A program made the translations under genes and the position numbers. The notes under the pieces were generated by a model. It saw only the letters and a program-made list of their open reading frames with translations. It did not search any database and was not told the DNA's origin. This document shows, piece by piece, positions 50,300 through 57,692 of a DNA stretch of 64,000 nucleotides. Every line of letters starts with the position of its first letter. Position 1 is the first letter of the stretch. The stretch lies in NCBI RefSeq assembly GCF_900187365.1, contig NZ_FYDG01000001.1:806001-870000 (forward strand), given 5' to 3'. This stretch comes from Rhodoblastus acidophilus. Its GTDB lineage: Bacteria; Pseudomonadota; Alphaproteobacteria; Rhizobiales; Beijerinckiaceae.

Positions 50300-52192
50300 C
50301 TATCCGTTTCCCCAATCTTGAGCTTCAACAATACCGACTTTGCCACGGTCATTGCCGATGACGACGACGTGGGCGCCGGCGCCATCGGGGTATCGGATGC
50401 CTACGATAGCCAGCGCACCGTCACCAGCCTGCTTAACCTGACTGTATGCATCATCGATCTTTTGGCCCCATGTTATCTTCATGTTGAACCGACTTTCAAT
50501 TTCGTCCCAAGCGCCCTCTCGTCCTGACTGGGCGACCGCGCTGCGATCTGTCCCTCTTAGCCGCGCGGCCACTGCATCAATTACGAACCCGCAATTTTGC
50601 TGATCGTTTTTGGGGTTCACATGGGTTGCCGCGTTTTCCAGATGTGCTCCGGGTCTATTTGTCGAATTATCCGATTGTGGAGAGCGATTTGGTGCGCTCT
50701 TGCCCTTTCCTGGCTTCGCATTGGGCGTTTCTCCGAAGTTTCCACCATTCGACCATCTGCCGCGATCATCCCGAGGTTGATCGTCGCTATATTTGTCGAG
50801 CGCGCCGGCGAAAACCTCTTGCGTGAAAACTTTTTTTTCGTCGTTCGCAGACCGATTCTGCTGCAATTTGGCGACTCCCTGCCCCGTCGTGATCGCCAGC
50901 ACGTCGGCCATGGGATCGTCCGGCAAAATTTCGCCCATGATCTGAGCGGCGCGGCGACGGGTCATCATGCCGGCGTTGACCAGAGCCACCAGGTTTTCGC
51001 GTTGGACTGTGGGATCGACCACGGTTTCGTTGCGCCAGGCGAATTCAAGGTTTGGCGCGCCAAGCTGGATGAGGATGGCGTCGCAGAGGCGCTTGATCCA
51101 GGCGAGGATGGGTTGCAGGCCCTCCTCATTGGACATCTGGCTTTGCGTCTCGCTGGTCGAGCGGTTCATCTGGTTGATGAACGGCTGCGGCGACACCGAG
51201 AAGGCGAAGCAGACGACGCGGGCGATCCATTCGTCAAACGCGCTTTTCAGCTCCGGCTCTTTGGTCTGGATGAAGGTTTTCGCGACGCCGCCAGGGACGA
51301 ATTTGGCGCGGCGGCGCCTCGCGAGATCGCCGTCGAAATAGAGGTCCCAATAGTCCTGAAAGTTCTTGATCTGGTCGGGGGTCCAACTGTCGGGCACACC
51401 GATCAAGCTCTCTGGAATGTTGCCCTCGGTGTAGTAGTTGAGCTGGTGCAACTGGCGCTTCAGGCCGATGTTGACCGTGGCGACGATCTGCTCGACCGGG
51501 GAAAAGCCGTAGGCGCGATGACTGCGCAGGTTGCGCGGGCGATAGATGATGTCGCGCGTGGTGTAGTCGACCGCCGGCAGGCCTTTCAAAATTTGCTGGT
51601 AGGCGACGGGATAGACTTTTTGGCCGTCCTGCATGAACGGGCGCGGGGTGCGGCCCCAGAAATCCAGCACCGGTTTGATCGTGGCGCCGTCGAGCGGATG
51701 CAGGGCGAGGAGATTGCCGGCGCGGTCGCGCTCGCACCAGAGGGCCGGCGCGTCGATGACGAACAGGTCTTCTAGGATCATGCGCAGCCAGGCGCTCCAG
51801 TCGTGGACGCCATCCGGGCTTTCGAAAAAAGTTTCCGCGCGGGCGATGTTTTCCGCGTCGGCGTCGCGGCCGGGTTTGGCGCGCAACGTCCAGGTCATGC
51901 GCTCGACCTGATCCTTGCGCGTCTCGATGACAAGGCGCAGCAGGTCGTAGGCGTCGGCGAGTGCGCGGAGGTCGGCGAAGGAAATGGATTCGTAGCCGCG
52001 GGCGCGGGTGACGAGATTGTAGCCGGCCGGGAAATCCCATTGGCGGCCCGCGACGTCCTCGGGGGCGCCGGGGGCGATGGGGGCGGAGGGGCCGAACCAG
52101 TCGTCGGGCGCTTGCGCGCTCGCGCTGGAGCGGGCGGAAAATTCCGCAGGCGAAAGGGACCAGCGTGGCAAGCCCGCGCCGCGTTCAGTCAT
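50300..52192 (-). CDS. Portal protein fused to a papain-fold toxin-like domain, C-terminus cut by TAG
   Basis: A 630-residue fusion. Residues about 1-430 are a phage portal: QWDFPAGYNLVTRARGYESI, YDLLRLVIETRKDQVERMTW, DIIYRPRNLRSHRAYGFSPV and FSVSPQPFINQMNRSTSETQ. A linker DDQPRDDRGRWSNGGNF follows, then a toxin-like domain: NDQQNCGFVIDAVAARLRGTD holds the likely nucleophilic cysteine, GAHVVVIGNDRGKVGIVEAQ the histidine, and DWGNG the end, as in papain-fold (Tox-PL-like) toxins. TAG at 50300-50302 stops it. The same frame goes on 34 codons (AGVIYSAKAANARYNSDGKS, then VIGIGLLP) to TGA at 50195-50197. ATG ending at 52192 has GGAG upstream. Confidence 0.87.
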   Translation of the reverse strand: MTERGAGLPRWSLSPAEFSARSSASAQAPDDWFGPSAPIAPGAPEDVAGRQWDFPAGYNLVTRARGYESISFADLRALADAYDLLRLVIETRKDQVERMTWTLRAKPGRDADAENIARAETFFESPDGVHDWSAWLRMILEDLFVIDAPALWCERDRAGNLLALHPLDGATIKPVLDFWGRTPRPFMQDGQKVYPVAYQQILKGLPAVDYTTRDIIYRPRNLRSHRAYGFSPVEQIVATVNIGLKRQLHQLNYYTEGNIPESLIGVPDSWTPDQIKNFQDYWDLYFDGDLARRRRAKFVPGGVAKTFIQTKEPELKSAFDEWIARVVCFAFSVSPQPFINQMNRSTSETQSQMSNEEGLQPILAWIKRLCDAILIQLGAPNLEFAWRNETVVDPTVQRENLVALVNAGMMTRRRAAQIMGEILPDDPMADVLAITTGQGVAKLQQNRSANDEKKVFTQEVFAGALDKYSDDQPRDDRGRWSNGGNFGETPNAKPGKGKSAPNRSPQSDNSTNRPGAHLENAATHVNPKNDQQNCGFVIDAVAARLRGTDRSAVAQSGREGAWDEIESRFNMKITWGQKIDDAYSQVKQAGDGALAIVGIRYPDGAGAHVVVIGNDRGKVGIVEAQDWGNG

Positions 52193-52341
52193 GTCAGTCT
52201 CCAGGTGGTTTGGTTTGGCGGGCGCGTTCGGCGCGAGGCGATCAGAGTCGCAAGTCATTGCGAGCGCGGGGATGTGCGCTTGCGGAAAATTTGGCCTGGG
52301 CGGGGAGTGTCAGGTCCGACGTGAAGACATGGGAAGATTGG

Positions 52342-52680
52342 TTATTCGCGGTTTCCGACATAGGGCGAGGGCAAGGCGAACCAGAGACCGCCCGGATCGC
52401 AATCCGGCGATCCCGCCGCGAGCCATTCCTTCATGACGGCGTCGCGGGTTTCTTCGTTGCTCTCGCCGTATTGCGGTTGATAGAGCCAGTCGTATTGCGT
52501 ACCGCCGCCGCCGACGACGGGTTTGGCGCCATGCGCCAACAACTCGGCAACACATCGGCTGACGAATTCGGTGAGATCGTCACCGGCCAATTCAAACCGA
52601 CGTCGACCCGCAGGGGCAATTTGCCACAAGCCAACCGCGTCGATGGGCAGTTCGCAGGGAACAGCCTGGATGTATTCCAT
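52342..52680 (-). CDS. Hypothetical protein of the toxin cargo zone
   Basis: A 112-residue protein starting MEYIQAVPCELPIDAVGLWQ with GGAGGAACAG upstream. It carries AELLAHGAKPVVGGGGTQYD and CDPGGLWFALPSPYVGN, with acidic stretches in between. No family is recognised. Its place between the cassette remnants and the portal gene, and its size, suit an immunity or cargo protein, but no partner toxin is next to it. GC content is close to that of the host, unlike the region upstream. Confidence 0.75.
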   Translation of the reverse strand: MEYIQAVPCELPIDAVGLWQIAPAGRRRFELAGDDLTEFVSRCVAELLAHGAKPVVGGGGTQYDWLYQPQYGESNEETRDAVMKEWLAAGSPDCDPGGLWFALPSPYVGNRE

Positions 52681-52938
52681 GACTGTTCCTCCATATTTAC
52701 GATCCCTCTCCTGCAAGTTCAAACTCATCGTTGATGCACCTTGGATCCGGATTTTAAATTGTCGCTCTGAATAACGTCGATTGTTGGTCGATGCCTTTTG
52801 CTCGTCCGAATACCAAAAATCGTTCCGCCATTCCTACGAAACCAAACACGATTGTAGCCTCATGGCGACATAAATGAATTATACCCATTTATAAATTTAA
52901 TATTGCCGTATAATTTTAAATAAATTAAGAGAGATATT
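52681..52938. other. AT-rich gap in the cargo zone
   Basis: This 258-bp stretch between the candidate immunity gene and the 112-residue gene is markedly AT-rich, especially 52860-52938 (runs such as TTTATAAATTTAAT and TTTTAAATAAATTAAG). I see no gene in it. It continues the AT-rich composition of the next two genes and marks imported DNA. It may also hold the promoter of the 112-residue gene. Confidence 0.7.
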
Positions 52939-53361
52939 TTAACCGGCGCGACCTTCAATTATAAATTTTTTCCCTTGCGCAAAAATATTATCGCCGCTTT
53001 GCATTTCTATTTTTAACAACTCGAATCCATCCTGCGGCTCGACTGCACATTTATTAACCGATACACTTCGACCCCAAGGAAAACAACGACTACAATACAA
53101 CGAAGAAATACCGCACCCAACGATGAGAACTTTACGACTATCTTCGCTGACTGTTAAATTTGCTGTTAGCTGACCTATATTCCACTCCAATTCTATTTTA
53201 TTCAAAGTCGCATCGTGTAGCGAAATTATAACACTCATGGGCTCAATCCCCACCAATTGGTAAATGTGCCCTCGGCGATTCGGGAAGGCCACCGCGCCGA
53301 TTGTGATGAAACACCCTGTGGCGAAGTCACGCGGATGCAGATTTTGGTCGGACTCCGACAT
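52939..53361 (-). CDS. Immunity-like protein fused to a stub of a lost toxin cassette
   Basis: The 140-codon frame has two parts. Residues 1-41 begin SESDQNLHPRDFATG, matching the linker ESLHPRDPKGRFATTG of the toxin gene upstream with four codons missing. Residues 42-140 (SVIISLHDATLNKIELEWNI, SRCFPWGRSVSVN, LLKIEMQSGD) match a family of small proteins often beside Rhs-type toxins (PWGpSxSVN, IEMQSGD), by recollection. An ATG ending at 53238 with GGGGA upstream likely starts the functional immunity protein. The front part would be the remnant of a deleted toxin. AT-rich from 53238 on. Confidence 0.6.
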   Translation of the reverse strand: MSESDQNLHPRDFATGCFITIGAVAFPNRRGHIYQLVGIEPMSVIISLHDATLNKIELEWNIGQLTANLTVSEDSRKVLIVGCGISSLYCSRCFPWGRSVSVNKCAVEPQDGFELLKIEMQSGDNIFAQGKKFIIEGRAG

Positions 53362-53712
53362 TCATTCGCACGAGGTCTCGCGTCTCAGCAACTTAATGAC
53401 GCCGGAGGGGGCATTCGTCAAAATTCTTGGAAGATCAGAAAACCTATTACTGCTTTTAACATACATTATTATATTTACATATGGATATGCCTCTTCGAGA
53501 GGCTCATCGTCATATGGATCAAGATTGATAACAATTTTTAAACTCTCCTCGCGCATTCCTTCATAATATAAATACGTTCCACCACGGTAAAAACTACTAA
53601 ACCTCTCCTCTAATACGACTGAAAGCAAGCTTTCAATCAATTTTTTTGCTTCAAGAATGGAATGAGTTTCCACTCCGTAGAGTTCAACCGTCGACACTGT
53701 CCGACACCTCAT
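53362..53712 (-). CDS. Candidate immunity protein for the nucleotidyltransferase-like toxin
   Basis: A 116-residue acidic protein (VELYGVETHSILEAKKLIES, RGGTYLYYEGMREESLKIVI, NLDPYDDEPLEEAYPYVNII). Its ATG overlaps the toxin stop (ATGA at 53709-53712), the coupling typical of toxin-immunity pairs. The high acidic content and alpha/beta look fit an immunity protein. The composition is AT-rich compared with the phage genes, as often in imported immunity genes. No named Imm family is recognised, so the assignment rests on context. Confidence 0.65.
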   Translation of the reverse strand: MRCRTVSTVELYGVETHSILEAKKLIESLLSVVLEERFSSFYRGGTYLYYEGMREESLKIVINLDPYDDEPLEEAYPYVNIIMYVKSSNRFSDLPRILTNAPSGVIKLLRRETSCE

Positions 53713-54689
53713 CGCGGTACGACGATACTCGGCGCGCGAGATATGGCCGTAGATGTTGAATTATATATCATAAAGTTTACAGGTCTGCCCGCCTGCTGGC
53801 TCAATTGCATCGATACGTTCGATAACCCAAGTTTTTCAAGCGCAGCCTCGTCCAAAGGTCCCGTGCGAGTGCCTGCGGAACGCAAGGCGATTCCGGCGTC
53901 TTGGGCCACCTGAAACAACTTGTCGCCTGCCAGGGCAATGTCAAAATCGCTGAGCCGCCCCGCATCGAATGCCGCGCCAGCACGGTAACTCATTCCTGTG
54001 ACGGCGCTGCCCTGCATAATGCCTTGAGCATCAGCATATCCAGCTTCAGTCAACGCATCGTGAAGCGCGGAGCCGAACTGAGAGAACTCCCGCGCATTTG
54101 CAAATCCGTATGGAACGGCGGCCTCTGCCGCCGCAGGCGCCAGTAACGCCTCGCCTCCAAGCAAAGCCGCCGCGCCAGCCGCCCCAACGACAATCGGGCT
54201 GGTCACGATGGCGCGCCAGCGCGGGCGCGTTCCAACTTGTTCCCCCGTGTCCTGATCGTATTCAGGCACTGGCGCTTGCAGCCACTCACTAGCCGCATCG
54301 ACCGCCGCCGACCACGGACCACGATGATCCGGTTTATTCGCGTTCTCGCTTCCGTTTTGGTCGGCGCTTGCGCCCGTCGTGGCGAATCGGCCCTTCGGAT
54401 CGCGCGGATGCAAGCTTTCATCCCAGTCGGCTTTGAATAGCGGGACGTTGGCGCCTTCGATCCCCGCCTCTTGCAGGATAAGCCAAAGCGAAACGCCCTT
54501 TGCGAGAAAGGTCGCGCCGATTTTCAGCATTTCGGCGTCGCGCGGGCCGCGCAAGGGCGGCAGGCCGAGTTGGGCCAGACGGATGGCGGCGCCGCCCCCC
54601 TCATCCGTCTCGCGCCTGTCGGCGCGAGCCACCTTCTCCCGCAAGGGGAGAAGGATCCGGCGGCAAATTTCGTGACGAACGCAATTCAT
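53709..54689 (-). CDS. Structural-linker protein with nucleotidyltransferase-like toxin domain
   Basis: A 326-codon frame whose ATG overlaps the terminase stop (54686-54689). Residues 10-30 are the translation of a RIME-like repeat, so the original start may differ; an ATG ending at 54530 (MLKIGATFLAKGVSLWLILQ) gives 273 residues. After the linker DWDESLHPRDPKGRFATTG comes a hydrophobic helix (VTSPIVVGAAGAAALLGGEA) and a C-terminal domain with MQGSAVTG and, later, GRLSDFDIALAG. The GS-x-x-TG plus SDxD pattern is that of minimal nucleotidyltransferases. Such domains act as polymorphic toxins on nucleic acids. The candidate immunity gene overlaps its stop by 4 bp. Confidence 0.7.
   Translation of the reverse strand: MNCVRHEICRRILLPLREKVARADRRETDEGGGAAIRLAQLGLPPLRGPRDAEMLKIGATFLAKGVSLWLILQEAGIEGANVPLFKADWDESLHPRDPKGRFATTGASADQNGSENANKPDHRGPWSAAVDAASEWLQAPVPEYDQDTGEQVGTRPRWRAIVTSPIVVGAAGAAALLGGEALLAPAAAEAAVPYGFANAREFSQFGSALHDALTEAGYADAQGIMQGSAVTGMSYRAGAAFDAGRLSDFDIALAGDKLFQVAQDAGIALRSAGTRTGPLDEAALEKLGLSNVSMQLSQQAGRPVNFMIYNSTSTAISRAPSIVVPR
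54601..54654. repeat. RIME-like double palindrome
   Basis: TCATCCGT, then TCGCGCC-TGTC-GGCGCGA (54610-54627), then CCTTCTCCC-GCAA-GGGGAGAAGG (54632-54654). The CCTTCTCCC...GGGAGAAGG hairpin next to CCTCATCC is the typical intergenic mosaic element of rhizobia and relatives. Here it lies inside the open frame of the toxin gene and is read as ILLPLREKVARADRRETDEG. Confidence 0.8.
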
Positions 54690-56032
54690 TCCTGGCGGCG
54701 ATCCGCCTTCGCCATCGTGCGATAAAATTCGAACACGCCGCCGCCGCTGTCCTGGCTCAGCGCCAGAGCCGTCACCGCCCACACCAGCGCGTCGACGCGG
54801 TCGGGGGAATAGCCGTTGCGGGCGCGATCAAAGTCGGGGGTCATGGCGCACATCTGGTCTTCGAGCTTGGCGAAGACGCCGCAATGTTTGACGCGCCCCT
54901 GTTCGTAGAGCGCGGCGACAGGTTCGGCGCGGGCGAATTTTCCGCGTGAGGCGCGCACGCCGCGAAACGGAATGTTGGCGTCGATCTGGCGCAGCAGCGT
55001 TTCGATCATGTCGCCGCCATTGTTGACCTCGGCGACGATGCAATCGGCTTCGAACTGCTTGTAGGCCTCGACGGCGCGTTGCGCCCAGGCCAGCGGGGTT
55101 TCGCCCTGACGGGAAAGATCGGCGAGAATGTGCGCGCAGCGGGCCTCGTCGAGACCCGCTGCGATCATCCCGCATTCGTCGGCGTTCTCCCCGGAGGTGG
55201 CGGGCGGATCGAGCGCGATGACGATGCGGGCGAGCTTGGGATGCGCGGCGCCGGTTTGCGCCTGTTCGAGCTGGGCGCGGGTCCAGAGCGCGCCGGGGAC
55301 GTCCATGAGCATTTCGGCATGGAGTTCCTGGCGGCCAAGGCGCGTGCCCTCATATTTGCGCACCACGCGATTGAGGAAATTTTCGGCGAGATTGCCGATG
55401 TTTTCGAAAGTGGAATGGCGAGTCGAGTGCGTGAGCGGATCGGCGAGCAGATCGCGCATCAGTTTGGTCGGGCGCGGCGTCGTCGTGATGATCGCCTGCG
55501 GCTGCTTGCCGAGACGCAGACCGAACACCGCCTGATCCCAGGTTTCGGGATAGCGCCAGGCGGCGATTTCGTCGCACCAGAGTTTTTCGTGTTGCTTGCC
55601 GCGCAGGCGCTCGGGTTCTTCCGCCGAGAACAGAAGACTTTTGGCGCCGTTGGGCCATTCCAGCCTCCGCCTGTGCGCGACGTAGCGAGGGCGTTCGTCA
55701 CGTGGGCAGGCCGCCAACACGCCGGATTCGCCTTCTACCATTACGTCGCGCACATCATCGGCGGTCGCGCCGATCAAGTTGACCAGAGCAAACTCGCGCG
55801 CCCATTGGCGCACGGTTTCCGCTCCGGTCCTCGTCTTGCCCCAGCCGCGACCGGCGAGAGGAAGCCAATAAACCCAATCCCCCGGCGGGATGAGCTGGTC
55901 GGGACGCGCCCAGAAGGGCCACAGCGTCTTCAGCGATTCCAGCTCATCCGCATCGAGACGGGAGAAAAAGCTGGCGCGCTCGCGGGGAGACAAGCGCGCC
56001 AGCTCGCGCGCATGCGTTGAGAGGAGACGCAT
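54686..56032 (-). CDS. terL: Terminase large subunit
   Basis: A 448-residue packaging motor. The N-terminal ATPase shows Walker A LAGRGWGKTRTGAE, Walker B-like HEKLWCDEIAAWRYPETW and the coupling motif TTPRPTKL. The nuclease part has VIALDPPATSGENADECG, CIVAEVNNGGDMIETLL and GYSPDRVDALVWAVTAL, with the acidic metal ligands. This form is the one common to GTA and lambdoid-like alphaproteobacterial phages. It follows the small subunit by 9 bp. Confidence 0.94.
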   Translation of the reverse strand: MRLLSTHARELARLSPRERASFFSRLDADELESLKTLWPFWARPDQLIPPGDWVYWLPLAGRGWGKTRTGAETVRQWAREFALVNLIGATADDVRDVMVEGESGVLAACPRDERPRYVAHRRRLEWPNGAKSLLFSAEEPERLRGKQHEKLWCDEIAAWRYPETWDQAVFGLRLGKQPQAIITTTPRPTKLMRDLLADPLTHSTRHSTFENIGNLAENFLNRVVRKYEGTRLGRQELHAEMLMDVPGALWTRAQLEQAQTGAAHPKLARIVIALDPPATSGENADECGMIAAGLDEARCAHILADLSRQGETPLAWAQRAVEAYKQFEADCIVAEVNNGGDMIETLLRQIDANIPFRGVRASRGKFARAEPVAALYEQGRVKHCGVFAKLEDQMCAMTPDFDRARNGYSPDRVDALVWAVTALALSQDSGGGVFEFYRTMAKADRRQE

Positions 56033-56041
56033 GGCGGCGAC

Positions 56042-56545
56042 TTATGAATTCGCATCGGACTTCGGCTGCTGGCCGCGCGCGAGCTGCTCCAGCTTCTTGA
56101 TGAGCGAGTCGCGGGCCTCGTCGAGCGAGGCGCCGGTTTCCGCGGCGGCGTCGAGGCCAAGCAGCTTGGCGCGGCGATCCATGATCGCCAGCACGCGCTG
56201 GGCCGCCGCCGCGTCGCCGTTCATCGCATTCTTGTAATGGGCCGCCTGCAACTGATCCAGGCGCATCAGTTCGAGCTGGCGCAGGTCGCGGGCCGGCTGA
56301 TTGGGCGCCGAGCGCAGCGCCTTGCCGACAATCGCGTAAATGCGGCTGACGGAGACGCGCTTGAAACCCGCTTCGGGGAGCTTGCGCGCGATTTCCGGAA
56401 AGGTCAGGCCGTGGAGCCGCATGTTGAGAATGGCGAGGTCGCGGTTGACGCGATCGATGGGCTTTTGCTCGGCCGACGCCGCTTGTTTGGCGTTGGAGCG
56501 GGCTGCGATCGTTTTCTTGAGGGGTTTGCGCGGAGCCGACGCCAT
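56042..56545 (-). CDS. Small terminase-like DNA-binding protein
   Basis: A 167-residue basic protein with a Lys/Arg-rich N-terminus, a helix-turn-helix-like MRLHGLTFPEIARKLPEAGF and a coiled C-terminal part (LMRLDQLQAAHYKNAMNGDA, VLAIMDRRAKLLGLDAAAET), typical of small terminase subunits that recognise DNA for packaging. It is the first leftward gene after the repressor. The 283-bp gap upstream holds candidate repressor sites. Confidence 0.82.
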   Translation of the reverse strand: MASAPRKPLKKTIAARSNAKQAASAEQKPIDRVNRDLAILNMRLHGLTFPEIARKLPEAGFKRVSVSRIYAIVGKALRSAPNQPARDLRQLELMRLDQLQAAHYKNAMNGDAAAAQRVLAIMDRRAKLLGLDAAAETGASLDEARDSLIKKLEQLARGQQPKSDANS

Positions 56546-56677
56546 TTGTCATCCTTTGGCCGCCCGGCCGGGTGGCCTGGGCAACGAAAAACCCGGGGGC
56601 TTCGGCTTGGGGCCGAAGCGCCGCCGGGCGCAAATCTTCAACGTGGATATTTGTATCGGAAGTCGGTCGACCGGTCA

Positions 56678-56720
56678 ATGGGCAAAATGGGATTTTTGCG
56701 TTTTTTTGGGATATTGCCCA
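56678..56720 (-). promoter_or_regulatory. Candidate repressor sites before the late operon
   Basis: TGGGATATTGCCCA at 56707-56720 and two TGGGmA-type half sites at 56679-56692 (TGGGCAAAATGGGA) resemble the palindromes at the repressor promoter (TGGGAATATTCCCA). They lie about 130-175 bp before the small terminase start, in a T-rich stretch. They would let the repressor silence the late operon directly. Match is imperfect. Confidence 0.5.
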
Positions 56721-56828
56721 TTTTCGTTGGGACGCAGGCGATTGACCCTCACCCCGCCCTCGCCCGCATAGCCCGTCGCGCCACGGGCGTCTTCCGCTAG
56801 GAGAGCGAAAGCGAGTGGCGCAAGTCTC

Positions 56829-57566
56829 TCAGTTGACGGTGAAGCGGCCGGCGAAGCGGCCGACGATCTGGATTTCGTCGGCTCCGGCCTCATAGGGCGC
56901 ATAGGAGGAATTGACCGAGATGATGCGCACGCGCATCGGATCGGAGCCCATGACGATCTGCAGGCGCTTGATCACCAGGCCATAGCCGTCCCAGAGCGCG
57001 AAAATGCCTTCCGGACTCGGGATGGTGTAGCGCAGGTCTATGAAGACGCGGTCGCCCTCGGAAAGGCGCGGCTCCATGGAATCGCCGATCACCTCGAACA
57101 CCCGGATATGGCGCGGGTTGGCGTGCAGAACGCCCTGCATGATCGCGTCCGGCAGGGTCCATTCGGCGGCGATGGCGTGGGCCGCGTAGGAATTGCCGAA
57201 TTCGTCATGGACGAACGCCTCCACCGGCACGCCGCCCCCGCCCGCGCCGGCGCGGACATCGACTTCGAAAATGGTCGAGACGCCCGCCTCCTTGTTGTCG
57301 ACGATGCGGCGGTCGACATTGGTGTCGAAGCGGCGGGTGGTCGGCGGTTCGGAGGGCGCGTTCTCCCGGCCGGCTATCAGCCAGTCCAGCGAGCGTCCCA
57401 GGGCGAGAGCCAGTTTGTTGAGGGCCGGCAGCGAACCGCCGCGCCCACGCTTGAGCGCGTCGCGCACATAGGTTTCGCCGAGGCCGGCGCGCACGGACAG
57501 GGCCTTCATGTCGAGGCCCTGCCGCGCCATCTCGGCTTCGAGGCGGCTTTTCCACTGGTCGTCCAT
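56829..57566 (-). CDS. S24-family phage repressor (CI/LexA-like)
   Basis: A 245-residue repressor. The N-terminus (KSRLEAEMARQGLDMKALSV, RAGLGETYVRDALKRGRGG) is a helix-turn-helix. The C-terminal S24 peptidase domain has the nucleophile serine in VIGDSMEPRLSEGDRVFID and the general-base lysine in GYGLVIKRLQI. The cleavage site may lie near EVDVRAGAGGGG, whose AG pair is like that cut in LexA/CI. RecA-stimulated self-cleavage would induce the element. A perfect palindrome lies 2 bp before its start codon, indicating autoregulation. Confidence 0.92.
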   Translation of the reverse strand: MDDQWKSRLEAEMARQGLDMKALSVRAGLGETYVRDALKRGRGGSLPALNKLALALGRSLDWLIAGRENAPSEPPTTRRFDTNVDRRIVDNKEAGVSTIFEVDVRAGAGGGGVPVEAFVHDEFGNSYAAHAIAAEWTLPDAIMQGVLHANPRHIRVFEVIGDSMEPRLSEGDRVFIDLRYTIPSPEGIFALWDGYGLVIKRLQIVMGSDPMRVRIISVNSSYAPYEAGADEIQIVGRFAGRFTVN

Positions 57567-57567
57567 G

Positions 57568-57648
57568 ATGGGAATATTCCCATATTTACGTTAAGGCGTC
57601 GAGTGGGCAATTTCCCATTGACGACGCAACTTCGTTCTTATTATGTTC
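57568..57648 (+). promoter_or_regulatory. Divergent control region: repressor palindromes plus LexA box
   Basis: Site 1, ATGGGAATATTCCCAT (57568-57583), is a perfect 16-bp palindrome against the repressor start. Site 2, TGGGCAATTTCCCA (57604-57617), is a near copy. TTGACG (57618-57623), 17 bp and TTATGT (57641-57646) form a rightward promoter. GTTC-N7-GTTC (57634-57648), the same alphaproteobacterial LexA box as before imuA, covers its -10. The early operon thus seems under both the phage repressor and host LexA. Confidence 0.82.
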
Positions 57649-57692
57649 TACCCGCCGTTGCAAGGCGATTTCCCCCCAACCAGAGCTTCCCT

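Noticed and set aside
50144-50527. 127-residue plus-strand frame over the toxin end
   Set aside because: It is antisense to the toxin-like domain and its TAG region. The minus frame continues a known domain pattern, so the plus frame is taken as chance.
53257-53566. Two short plus-strand frames in the AT-rich island
   Set aside because: They run opposite to the coupled toxin-immunity genes, have no ribosome site and share no similarity with known proteins.
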